From Candidatus Woesebacteria bacterium (GTDB taxonomy: Bacteria; Patescibacteriota; Microgenomatia; UBA8517; UBA10165), in contig NZCP01000042.1 of the NCBI GenBank assembly GCA_002686465.1, positions 1 to 7,940 on the forward strand: DNA of 7,940 nt, in the 5' to 3' direction. The notes below the pieces were generated by a model. That model was given only the letters and a program-made list of their open reading frames with translations. It made no database searches and was not told where the DNA came from. Each line of letters begins with the position of its first letter. Within the stretch, counting starts at the first letter, position 1. Of this stretch, positions 1-5,237 are shown one piece after another. The translations under genes were made by a program, and so were the position numbers.

Positions 1-2
1 GA

Positions 3-149
3 AAATTACAATCTATTATTCGTACCGGTGAATATTACAAAGTCACTCACTCAGATACTCCAGATCTAATACGGGTTGACGTAGTTGCACTTGAGGTAGA
101 TAGGGGTAGAGTATCTAAAGTTCGGCTGATTAAGAATGTGACTCAGTAG
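3..149 (+). CDS. YraN/UPF0102 endonuclease-like family protein, C-terminal end (partial)
   Basis: The open frame enters from the left edge and stops at TAG 147-149, giving 48 residues. The segment IRVDVVALEVD followed by VSKVRLIKN matches the end of the YraN/UPF0102 family, where an RFDVVAV-like strand is followed by a short charged turn and an I-(K/R)-N-A-F-type terminus. The family has a restriction-endonuclease-like fold and is often found near ruvC, rnhB or replication genes; its cellular role is not well established. The nuclease-fold catalytic residues lie upstream of the window, so activity cannot be judged. The last 20 bp overlap the 3' end of the converging minus-strand gene. The call rests on a short C-terminal match. 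Confidence 0.6.
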   Translation, partial: KLQSIIRTGEYYKVTHSDTPDLIRVDVVALEVDRGRVSKVRLIKNVTQ

Positions 150-582
150 CTATTCGGTTTAACTGGTTAGTAAGATCATCCACTTTATGAAGAAGCATAG
201 ATATCTCAAGAAAAATTGTTCTTTTCACTCTGATCTCTTGGCTATCCCATCCGCCTAGGTAATAGACATGCTGCGATGGTTTGTCACCTAGACTGAATTG
301 CACATTATATTTATCAAGGATTGCGATTTCGGTTTCGTGTCCACTTAGTGGCCTACCATATGCCCAAGGGAGGTCAGGGGTTGCTTTAAAGAATGCGATG
401 GCATCTGTATATATTTCTGGGTGACGTTGTTTGGTGCGCTCAAGAACTGCTTTTAAAGCGGTAGATAGAATCCCTGCAATCCATTCGTCACCGCGCTCTG
501 GTTCTGATGAATCCCTTTCGCCTGACACGAAGCGATTATAGGATGATACACAAACTCTGTCAAGAAATTTGCTTTTCGCCAA
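130..582 (-). CDS. Hypothetical protein, 150 aa, unrecognised
   Basis: This is the only minus-strand gene I support. It starts at TTG (580-582), since the frame is closed by TAA at 595-597 and has no ATG near its N-terminus, and it ends at TAA 130-132. No Shine-Dalgarno precedes the TTG. I do not recognise the family. The protein looks soluble: the N-terminus is charged (residues about 20-33 rich in E, D, R and S), the middle is mixed alpha/beta with aromatic patches (DLPWAYGRP, VYYLGGWD), and the C-terminal 30 residues (from about KRTIFLEI to LNRI) look like a long amphipathic helix. There is no signal peptide or membrane segment. It runs convergent to the YraN-like gene, overlapping its 3' end, and divergent from ruvC. 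Its orientation against the surrounding train suggests an inserted accessory gene. An over-long chance ORF is possible but less likely given its length and ordinary composition. Confidence 0.6.
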   Translation of the reverse strand: MAKSKFLDRVCVSSYNRFVSGERDSSEPERGDEWIAGILSTALKAVLERTKQRHPEIYTDAIAFFKATPDLPWAYGRPLSGHETEIAILDKYNVQFSLGDKPSQHVYYLGGWDSQEIRVKRTIFLEISMLLHKVDDLTNQLNRIATESHS

Positions 583-591
583 AATGCAAAG

Positions 592-612
592 ATTTTAGGT
601 TGAGTGTATAAT
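592..612. promoter_or_regulatory. Divergent promoter pair between the minus-strand gene and ruvC
   Basis: The 37-bp gap at 583-619 must hold both promoters. On the plus strand TATAAT lies at 607-612, which puts a start site near 619, one base before the ruvC ATG at 620. On the minus strand TAAAAT (597 down to 592) puts a start near 585, about 3 nt before the TTG. Neither start codon has a Shine-Dalgarno, which fits leaderless messages. No convincing -35 box is visible for either. The motifs are seen; the start sites are inferred from normal spacing. Confidence 0.45.
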
Positions 613-619
613 TAGAGCC

Positions 620-1180
620 ATGCTCATAATAGGAATCGACCCCGGAACTGCGACAACGGGTTACGGGTTAGTAAAGGTCCAGAAAAATGGTGGGTCGCGG
701 CTTTTAGCCTCTGGGCTTATTGAAACTAAAAATAATGGCAATCACCCAAAACGTTTGAATGAAATCTACAAAAGTACTATATCTCTTCTTAAATTACATT
801 CGCCCGACATATTTGCAATAGAGAAAATATTTTTCTTTTCTAATGCTAAGACGGTCATTTCAGTTGGTCAAGCCCAGGGTGTTTTGATGCTGGCAGCAGC
901 GCGCTCACGGGTTCCTGTTACTGAGTATGCGCCAGGACAGATTAAAAAGGTGGTTGGGGGGAATGGTAGAGCTGATAAAGAGGAAATGAAAAAGGCCGTA
1001 AGGCGCGAGTTCGGTATACGTCCCAAAAAAGGAAAAAAGACACATTTTGATAACGAAGCAGATGCTATTGCGGTTGCTCTGTGCCATATAAAACTGTTGC
1101 CACAAAAAATGACAAACGGTGGCCCTCCTTCGCACAAGGCTTCGGAGGGTAAAAAGGAGGTGAAGAAGAATGGCAGATAG
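620..1180 (+). CDS. ruvC: Crossover junction endodeoxyribonuclease RuvC
   Basis: RuvC is the Holliday-junction resolvase that cuts branch-migrated junctions with RuvAB at the end of homologous recombination. The protein is 186 residues, close to the usual 160-190. The start LIIGIDPGTATTGYG carries the first catalytic Asp (D7), and FAIEKIFF carries the catalytic Glu (E68). The C-terminal acidic motif FDNEADAIAVAL holds D144 and D148. The position three before the last Asp, Asp in E. coli and His in Thermus, is Asn145 here, with D144 one residue earlier. The GQAQGV and YAPGQIKK motifs of the family are present. The lysine-rich tail (about 160-186) extends past the core and overlaps the next gene by 11 nt. 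No Shine-Dalgarno is visible, and the TATAAT upstream implies a leaderless message. It is the first gene of the long plus-strand train. Confidence 0.95.
   Translation: MLIIGIDPGTATTGYGLVKVQKNGGSRLLASGLIETKNNGNHPKRLNEIYKSTISLLKLHSPDIFAIEKIFFFSNAKTVISVGQAQGVLMLAAARSRVPVTEYAPGQIKKVVGGNGRADKEEMKKAVRREFGIRPKKGKKTHFDNEADAIAVALCHIKLLPQKMTNGGPPSHKASEGKKEVKKNGR
1123..1161 (+). promoter_or_regulatory. Mutually exclusive hairpins around a strong ribosome binding site
   Basis: The 3' end of ruvC contains CCCTCC (1123-1128), which can pair with GGAGGG (1144-1149) around a 15-nt loop. The overlapping CCTCCTT (1124-1130) is an exact 7-base complement of AAGGAGG (1154-1160), the Shine-Dalgarno of the next gene, 9 nt before its ATG at 1170. 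The two pairings share the same 5' strand and cannot coexist. A ribosome finishing ruvC would open either one, so translational coupling is the simplest reading. The complementarity is seen; regulation is inferred. Confidence 0.45.
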
Positions 1181-1424
1181 TAAAGTAGGAAAAGTGACTC
1201 ACTATTACGACAAGATAAAAGTTGCAGTTGTAGAGCTAGACGGCAATCTTACGAAAGGGGACAAAATAAGGTTTGTTCGAGGAGGAGAGGATCTTTTTGA
1301 GCAGGAAGTTGGCTCGATGCAGATAGAGCATGATAAAGTGGAGTCGGCAAAAAAAGGACAAATCATTGGTCTGGAGGTCGATCAAGAGGCAAAAGATGGT
1401 GCTGAAGTTTTTAAAATTTCCTAA
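1170..1424 (+). CDS. Translation elongation factor-like protein (EF-Tu domain 2-like), 84 aa
   Basis: This is a small single-domain protein whose sequence (VGKVTHYYDKIKVAVVEL, then GDKIRF, then SMQIEHDKV and KKGQIIGL) fits the free-standing beta-barrel family usually named translation elongation factor-like protein. It resembles domain 2 of translational GTPases and the C-terminal domain of U32 peptidases. It has no G domain, so it is not a GTPase, and its biochemical role is unknown; an RNA- or ribosome-associated function is only an inference. The start is well set: a full AAGGAGGT Shine-Dalgarno lies 8 nt before the ATG, the strongest site in the window. The gene overlaps the end of ruvC by 11 nt and ends at TAA 1422-1424, just before a 9-nt tandem repeat. 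About 84 residues is normal for the family. Confidence 0.85.
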   Translation: MADSKVGKVTHYYDKIKVAVVELDGNLTKGDKIRFVRGGEDLFEQEVGSMQIEHDKVESAKKGQIIGLEVDQEAKDGAEVFKIS

Positions 1425-1845
1425 AGTATCAAAGGTACGAAGGGTACGAAACGTATCAAAGGCAAAAAGAAAGGGGTTGGAGTGGGTATCGGACAGAAGT
1501 GTTGAGTCCCGCATTACAAAATTGATTCGTGATTGCGATTTAGAACATGTTAAAAAAACGAGAGTTTTTGTTTACAGAAGTACAGGTGCAAAAACTCGAG
1601 CTTACGCCAGAATTTGGGGATTAGGACGGATTTGGCAACAGGCCCTCAAGATTACTCCTGCTTATGTTATCGAAGTAATTTCCGAGAAGTTTGACAAATT
1701 GTCACGCGAACAGCAAGATATGGTTCTTATTCATGAGCTTTTACATATTCCAAAGACGTTTTCAGGTGCTCTTCTTCCCCATCGAAAGAGTGGGGGAGTG
1801 AACGACAGATGGGTTCATGAAGTTTACGCAAAATCAAAAAAGTGA
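1396..1845 (+). CDS. Putative HELLH zinc metallopeptidase, 149 aa
   Basis: Residues 113-117 (numbered from the ATG at 1396) are HELLH in the context LIHELLHIPKTFSG. This is an HExxH zincin motif, with H129 (LLPHR) and H141 (WVHE) downstream as candidate third ligands. The preceding ARIWGLGRIWQ and YVIEVISEKFDKLS segments match the small putative metallopeptidase family seen in CPR bacteria, archaea and phages; its substrate is unknown. There is no signal peptide, so it should be cytoplasmic. The start is uncertain. ATG 1396 has AGAGG about 6 nt upstream but makes the first 27 residues a basic low-complexity stretch encoded partly by the 9-nt repeat. TTG 1477 would begin right at the conserved domain (LEWVSD) but has poor ribosome-site spacing. 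An ATG at 1330 would overlap the previous gene by 95 nt and looks too early. The end is TGA 1843-1845. Confidence 0.8.
   Translation: MVLKFLKFPKVSKVRRVRNVSKAKRKGLEWVSDRSVESRITKLIRDCDLEHVKKTRVFVYRSTGAKTRAYARIWGLGRIWQQALKITPAYVIEVISEKFDKLSREQQDMVLIHELLHIPKTFSGALLPHRKSGGVNDRWVHEVYAKSKK
1426..1461 (+). repeat. Tandem 9-nt repeat, four units
   Basis: Four successive 9-mers, GTATCAAAG, GTACGAAGG, GTACGAAAC and GTATCAAAG, fit a GTAYSAARV-like consensus. The outer two are identical, and the array is flanked by AAA before and a G after. It begins two bases after the stop of the elongation-factor-like gene. In the metallopeptidase frame it encodes VSK-VRR-VRN-VSK. It is either a small intergenic minisatellite or a coding repeat, depending on which start that gene uses. 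Confidence 0.7.
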
Positions 1846-1846
1846 A

Positions 1847-2530
1847 ATGCAATCATATATTTTCCATGGAGAAAACCAACCAGCGTCAAGAGCTAGACTT
1901 TCTGAGGTAATTGCCGATGCGCGAGGAAGAGGTTTGGAAGTTATTCAAGTTGATGGTGCAAATCTTAAAACGGAAGAGTTACTTACCCAAGGTAGGTCAC
2001 AAACTTTGCTGGGTACCGGACAGTTATTAGTTGTAGAAAACTTTTTTCGAAACAATAGAACAGCCGCCGATACAGCAAGTGCGGTTGTAAAAAACGATGA
2101 TATATCTTTTGTTTTTTGGGAGGGAAAGAAACTCACACCAGCTACAGTAAAAAAGTTGCACAGTAGTTTTACGATTCAGGAATTTAAAATTCCAGTTGCT
2201 ATTTTTAAATTCTTGGATTCTCTTTCACCTGGGAATGCAAGAACCACGTTAGGTTTTTTGCAACAGGCGACAGGGCGAGACTCTTCGGAGTTCTTGCTGA
2301 TTATGATGGCGCGACAGGTGAGGCTTTTGTTTTGGGCGAAGATCGAACCGGACACACTAAAGGTTGCTCCTTGGCAAAAGGGTAATTTGGTGCACCAATC
2401 CGAAAAGTTTACAAAAAGTCAGCTTATCACGCTTCATAAAAAGCTTTTAGAGATCGATAGAGAGAATAAGTATTCCAGATTACCTGAAAATCTAACCGCC
2501 TCGCTTGAACTTCTTACCGCTTCGCTTTAG
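1847..2530 (+). CDS. holA: DNA polymerase III delta subunit (clamp loader), HolA-like
   Basis: The delta subunit is the clamp-loader component that opens the sliding beta clamp. The N-terminus SYIFHGENQPASRARL matches the family's start (FHGE followed by a short R/L-rich helix). The middle has GTGQLLVVENFF and FVFWEGKKL, corresponding to the AAA+-like core that lacks a working ATP site. The C-terminal helical domain is recognisable in LLIMMARQVRLLFWAKI, the VHQSEKFTKSQL segment and LLEIDRENKYSR, equivalent to the family's LxxaDxxiK. At 227 residues it is much shorter than the usual 320-340, as is common in reduced genomes. I chose ATG 1847, one nt after the metallopeptidase stop, because homologues start just before the FHGE strand. 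ATG 1817 would add 10 residues and overlap the upstream gene. No clear Shine-Dalgarno is seen, so translation is probably coupled. Confidence 0.8.
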   Translation: MQSYIFHGENQPASRARLSEVIADARGRGLEVIQVDGANLKTEELLTQGRSQTLLGTGQLLVVENFFRNNRTAADTASAVVKNDDISFVFWEGKKLTPATVKKLHSSFTIQEFKIPVAIFKFLDSLSPGNARTTLGFLQQATGRDSSEFLLIMMARQVRLLFWAKIEPDTLKVAPWQKGNLVHQSEKFTKSQLITLHKKLLEIDRENKYSRLPENLTASLELLTASL

Positions 2531-2539
2531 AATGGAAGT

Positions 2540-3316
2540 GTGAAAGCATTATCTTCGCTTACAGCGTCTGACATACAAAATATAAAATTACTTTCCTTTG
2601 ACGCCGATGGTGTAACAGTTGAACAAGGGACCAAAGTTCTTGAAAGGGATGGAGTCTTAACAGTAACAACGAAACAAATCACTAAAGAGTTGCTTGCTAA
2701 AATAAACAGACTAAAAAAGCACTTCCACATTAACTTTTCCTCAGGGAGAAGTCTTCTTTATCTAAATAAGATGTTCGGTCCTGCTCTTTGGGACAAAGCT
2801 AGTATTCAGGGAGAGAACGGACTTTTTACATTAATCGACGGGAAGGTTGTTCAGGCAGATCGCATCACCCTAGAAGAGCTTGAAAAGACTGAAGCCATAA
2901 AATCAGAGATCCATAAGCTTGCAGAGACTGACAAAAATATAACTGGCTTTGAACCTAAACAGTTTGAGCTCAGTGTACATTGTCATAAAGAGGATCCCGG
3001 TATTGAGGATATTGTGCGACGTATAGATACTAAAGGGGAATTCTATGTCTACTGGGTTGCGGGTGAGTCCTATGATATTTTTCTGAAGCGCTTTAGTAAA
3101 GGGGCTGGCCTTAAGTTTCTAGCAAAACATTTAAAAATTGACATTTCCGAGACTCTTGCTGTAGGTAACGATCCCAACGACGTGCCTATGCTAGAAGTAG
3201 CTGGTATTAGTATTACAACTAATCCAAAGAAAATCCCTGCGGATTATCAAACGGAAAAAGAGATGGCTCTCGGTGGTGATGAGGTAGCCGATAAGTTACT
3301 TGAGCTTACAAAATAA
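2540..3316 (+). CDS. HAD-superfamily phosphatase (type IIB-like), possible sugar-phosphate phosphatase
   Basis: This 258-residue protein has all four HAD motifs. Motif I is LLSFDADGV (nucleophile D21, acid/base D23) and motif II is FSSGR (S68). The Lys motif lies in RFSKGAGL, and motif IV is GNDPNDVPM (D211, D214). The insert between motifs II and III is long (about 75-185), with the alpha/beta cap of type IIB enzymes such as phosphomannomutase-like, mannosyl-3-phosphoglycerate and Cof phosphatases. The substrate cannot be read from sequence. The next gene, a phosphoglucose/phosphomannose isomerase, overlaps by 1 nt (TAATG at 3314-3318), which points to a sugar phosphate such as mannose- or glucose-6-phosphate; that is inference. 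The start is GTG 2540, 9 nt after holA ends; an ATG at 2532 is closed after three codons. The ribosome site is weak (GGAAG, very close to the start). Confidence 0.8.
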   Translation: MKALSSLTASDIQNIKLLSFDADGVTVEQGTKVLERDGVLTVTTKQITKELLAKINRLKKHFHINFSSGRSLLYLNKMFGPALWDKASIQGENGLFTLIDGKVVQADRITLEELEKTEAIKSEIHKLAETDKNITGFEPKQFELSVHCHKEDPGIEDIVRRIDTKGEFYVYWVAGESYDIFLKRFSKGAGLKFLAKHLKIDISETLAVGNDPNDVPMLEVAGISITTNPKKIPADYQTEKEMALGGDEVADKLLELTK

Positions 3317-4326
3317 TGAATGATGTTTTAAAGTCAGTAGAAAAACTTCCAGATCAATGTCTTCAAGCCTGGGAAGAGACCCAAAAAATCGAGTTTGACG
3401 CAAGATACAAGGAGATTTGGAACGTAGCAGTTTGTGGTATGGGTGCATCAGGTTTACCGGCACATATTATTAATAGTGCTTTTCCGGCCAATGTGCCGGT
3501 CGTTTCGGTAAATGCTTATGATCTTCCTTCATGGGCACACGAGCACACGCTAGCCTATTTGTCCTCGTATTCGGGAAATACTGAAGAAATTCTCTCTTGT
3601 GCTGAGCAAGCAAAGAAAAGCAATTGCATGGTAACTGGATCTTCGGAAGGTGGAAAATTGGCCGAGTTTTTCAAAAGTAATAACTATTCTGCCTATGTTT
3701 ATGATCCAAAACATAACCCTGCAAAACAGCCAAGAATGGGGTTGGGTTACGGAGTCTTTGGACAATTAGGTATTCTTGCCAAACTTGGTGTTGTTAGTGC
3801 TGTTGAAGGACCTTTGGGAGATCAAGTAAAGCGTGGTGTTGGACGTACGACTGAGTCTAAGGGAAAGATTCAACAGGCAGCTAAAAAGCTTGCAGAGACA
3901 ATTAAGGACCGTGCACTTCTAATTTTTGCCGCAGACCACTTAATTGGTAATGCTCACGCTTTTGCAAACCAGGCAAATGAAACGTCAAAGACCGCAGCAT
4001 TCTGGTTTTCAATCCCTGAGGCAAACCATCATTTGCTAGAGGGATTAAAACATCCAAAAATTCCTTTAACTGCAATTTTCCTTGAATCAAACAACTATTT
4101 TGATCCTGTTAAGAAGCGAATTGAGTTAACAAAAAAAATAGTTGAGAAAAATGGGCATGAGACTCAATCGTATAGGGTTCAACAAGGAACACTTCTTGAG
4201 GAAATGTTAGACGCCCTTATGTTCTCTAGTTTTACAACAGTCTATCTTGCAGATCACTATAGGGAAGACCCTCTCGCAATTCCATGGGTTGATTCTTTTA
4301 AGAAAGAGTTGGAGAAAACTAAATGA
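3316..4326 (+). CDS. Bifunctional phosphoglucose/phosphomannose isomerase
   Basis: This cytoplasmic enzyme interconverts glucose-6-P or mannose-6-P and fructose-6-P. It has two SIS domains. The first has VCGMGASGLP (40-48) and LSSYSGNTEE (82-91), the phosphate-binding Ser/Thr loops. Next comes PRMGLGY (139-145), whose R140 matches the conserved active-site Arg. The second domain has NETSK (E222, catalytic base position) and PEANHH (H238, ring-opening His position). The C-terminal tail WVDSFKKEL has K329 at the conserved Lys position. All key residues expected for the archaeal/bacterial PGI/PMI family appear present, and 336 residues is normal. It overlaps the HAD gene by 1 nt and the next gene by 4 nt (ATGA). 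It probably feeds fructose-6-P, mannose or activated-sugar synthesis, with the HAD protein as a partner. Confidence 0.92.
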   Translation: MNDVLKSVEKLPDQCLQAWEETQKIEFDARYKEIWNVAVCGMGASGLPAHIINSAFPANVPVVSVNAYDLPSWAHEHTLAYLSSYSGNTEEILSCAEQAKKSNCMVTGSSEGGKLAEFFKSNNYSAYVYDPKHNPAKQPRMGLGYGVFGQLGILAKLGVVSAVEGPLGDQVKRGVGRTTESKGKIQQAAKKLAETIKDRALLIFAADHLIGNAHAFANQANETSKTAAFWFSIPEANHHLLEGLKHPKIPLTAIFLESNNYFDPVKKRIELTKKIVEKNGHETQSYRVQQGTLLEEMLDALMFSSFTTVYLADHYREDPLAIPWVDSFKKELEKTK

Positions 4327-4583
4327 GTTTTGTGGAATTAAAAAATGAAATAGAGAGTATAAAGGAACGTAACAGACGTGTTGAGTCAGATAAAAAATGG
4401 GAAACGAGTTGGATCCGGAGAATTTTTGTTGCGGGTTCTACGTATATCTTAATCCTCATTGTTATGTATTTGATTAACGTCGAGCAACCGTTCCTAACGG
4501 CTCTTATTCCAACCGTTGCCTATTTAATTTCGACGGCCTCTCTCGGAGTGTTAAAAGAGTGGTGGTTGAAGAAAAGGAGATAA
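4323..4583 (+). CDS. Small conserved membrane protein with two transmembrane helices, 86 aa
   Basis: The N-terminus (2-31) is charged and probably helical, with the stretch IKERNRRVESDKKWETSW. Two hydrophobic helices follow: TM1 at about 34-51 and TM2 at about 57-77, separated by the short VEQPF turn. The tail KEWWLKKRR is strongly basic. By the positive-inside rule, the RR at 32-33 and the C-terminal KKRR place both ends in the cytoplasm as a hairpin. The VExDKxWETSWxRR pattern followed by an ALIPxxxYLxST helix is one I associate with small uncharacterised proteins of CPR bacteria and some archaea; its function is unknown. It starts at ATG 4323 within the ATGA overlap with the isomerase stop, so it is translationally coupled. 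It is the last gene of the 620-4583 train, and the palindromic array follows its stop by 5 bp. Confidence 0.8.
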   Translation: MSFVELKNEIESIKERNRRVESDKKWETSWIRRIFVAGSTYILILIVMYLINVEQPFLTALIPTVAYLISTASLGVLKEWWLKKRR

Positions 4584-4588
4584 AAAGT

Positions 4589-4622
4589 AATACGTATTTT
4601 AATACGTATTATAATACGTACT
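4589..4622 (+). repeat. Three phased palindromes, probable operator array of the AbrB-like gene
   Basis: AATACGTATT, a perfect 10-bp palindrome, occurs at 4589-4598 and 4601-4610. A one-base variant, AATACGTACT, occurs at 4613-4622. Starts are exactly 12 bp apart, each pair separated by two bases. The array ends 4 bp before the start of a gene for an AbrB/SpoVT-fold DNA-binding protein and overlaps its -10 box. The repeats are seen directly; binding by that protein is inferred from position and from the known autoregulation of such regulators. The AT-rich inverted repeats might also slow transcription leaving the upstream train. Confidence 0.75.
4610..4615 (+). promoter_or_regulatory. -10 box of the AbrB-like gene, inside the operator array
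   Basis: A perfect TATAAT lies between the second and third palindromes. Normal spacing puts the start site near 4622, leaving a 5' leader of about 5 nt before ATG 4627 with no Shine-Dalgarno. No good -35 is visible: positions 4586-4593 are AT-rich repeat sequence. A protein bound to the second or third site would cover the promoter, which predicts repression. Confidence 0.55.
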
Positions 4623-4626
4623 TGGT

Positions 4627-4803
4627 ATGACTAGGAGAAAGCTATCAGAGCGAAATATTAGAAAAATCACGAAGGTTGGTGGTACAAGTCTTGCTGTCAC
4701 ACTGCCAGCTGAATTTACCAAGAAGCTTAAGTGGAGAGAACGTCAAAAAGTTGTAACCAAGCTCCGCGGCTCCAAGATTACTATTGAGGATTGGAGGAAG
4801 TAA
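4627..4803 (+). CDS. AbrB/MazE/SpoVT-family DNA-binding protein, 58 aa
   Basis: Reading from ATG 4627 to TAA 4801-4803 gives 58 residues. The core from residue 11, IRKITKVGGTSLAVTLPAEF, continues as a helix (TKKLKWRERQ) and closing strands (KVVTKL, SKITIEDW). This is the swapped-hairpin AbrB fold: an R/K-x-(T/V)-x-(V/G)-G-x-S start, then a (V/T)-(T/I)-(L/I)-P strand and a W-x-x-x-Q/D turn. The family binds DNA as a dimer, and its members are transition-state regulators or antitoxins. This protein is very basic and consists of little more than the DNA-binding domain. It lacks the acidic C-terminal tail with which MazE-type antitoxins bind a toxin, so a plain repressor is more likely. An AGGAG at 4632-4636 lies just inside the gene with no usable start after it. 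Three phased palindromes precede it and an unknown 118-residue gene follows after 7 nt. Confidence 0.85.
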   Translation: MTRRKLSERNIRKITKVGGTSLAVTLPAEFTKKLKWRERQKVVTKLRGSKITIEDWRK

Positions 4804-4810
4804 TTGAATT

Positions 4811-5167
4811 ATGAGTGAAGACATCTTACTAGATCCAGCAGCCCAAGCTGGGAAACTAAAACAGATCTTTGATCGGTTGCTCGCGGAGAAAGGTATCGGT
4901 CGGTATGAGATTTTTACCGGTGACGAAGAAGCAAGTGAGATTCTTCCTGGCGGTATCTATCCCCAATCTGGATCCCTGCTCACGGGAGACGGGCGTGTAT
5001 TTCACTTCTGGCTTAGTTGGGACAAGCTGAAGCATGACTACACTTTGGGAGAGGACGAGATAGATCCGGGTGGAAATTTAGTGTCATTTTGGGGACAGGA
5101 GGACTCCTCCCAATGGGATCAATCTCCAAGCTTCCAGGAAGCGAAACGAAAGCTTGGTCTTGAGTAA
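4811..5167 (+). CDS. Hypothetical acidic protein, 118 aa, partner of the AbrB-like gene
   Basis: I do not recognise this family. The protein is acidic and soluble with no signal or membrane segment. An N-terminal helix (about 10-28, AGKLKQIFDRLLAEKG) is followed by a probable beta-rich middle: YEIFTG, GGIYPQSGSLL, GRVFHFWLSWDKLKHDYTLGE, GNLVSFWG. A charged C-terminal helix (FQEAKRKLGLE) ends it. Three Trp and several aromatics in the middle suggest a compact domain. The start ATG 4811 is 7 nt after the AbrB-like stop, with GGAGG at 4793-4797, a longish 13-nt spacing. The two genes almost certainly share one message and one operator. A toxin-antitoxin pair is possible, but no toxin family motif (PemK, RelE or PIN) is visible. 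Confidence 0.7.
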   Translation: MSEDILLDPAAQAGKLKQIFDRLLAEKGIGRYEIFTGDEEASEILPGGIYPQSGSLLTGDGRVFHFWLSWDKLKHDYTLGEDEIDPGGNLVSFWGQEDSSQWDQSPSFQEAKRKLGLE

Positions 5168-5197
5168 ACAGTGTCAGCGGCATACGGAGTTTCTTCA

Positions 5198-5227
5198 TTG
5201 AATTTTTCCTCTTTTATAGCGTAGAAT
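5198..5227 (+). promoter_or_regulatory. Candidate sigma-70-type promoter of the PEP-synthase-like/enolase-like unit
   Basis: TTGAAT (5198-5203) and TAGAAT (5222-5227) are separated by 18 bp, a reasonable -35/-10 pair. The inferred start site is near 5234, giving a leader of about 70 nt before ATG 5306 that contains both hairpins described below. The T-rich run at 5203-5215 falls in the spacer. This is motif matching only. Confidence 0.4.
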
Positions 5228-5237
5228 GAAGTTGTAC

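Noticed and set aside
868..1137. Minus-strand open frames of 89 and 76 codons over ruvC
   Set aside because: Both are antisense to well-conserved RuvC sequence, have no ribosome site and no recognisable motif.
1236..1514. Minus-strand open frame of 92 codons
   Set aside because: It crosses the elongation-factor-like gene, the tandem repeat and the metallopeptidase start. Its F/L/T-rich composition follows from antisense of AAG- and AAA-rich codons.
4323..4326. Recoding of TGA as glycine (SR1/Gracilibacteria code)
   Set aside because: TGA ends the isomerase in a standard ATGA overlap and ends the metallopeptidase just before holA, so TGA acts as stop here.
4627..5167. Classic MazEF-type toxin-antitoxin system
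   Set aside because: The DNA-binding protein has the right fold but no toxin-binding tail, and the partner shows no PemK/MazF, RelE or PIN motif. Kept only as an open question.
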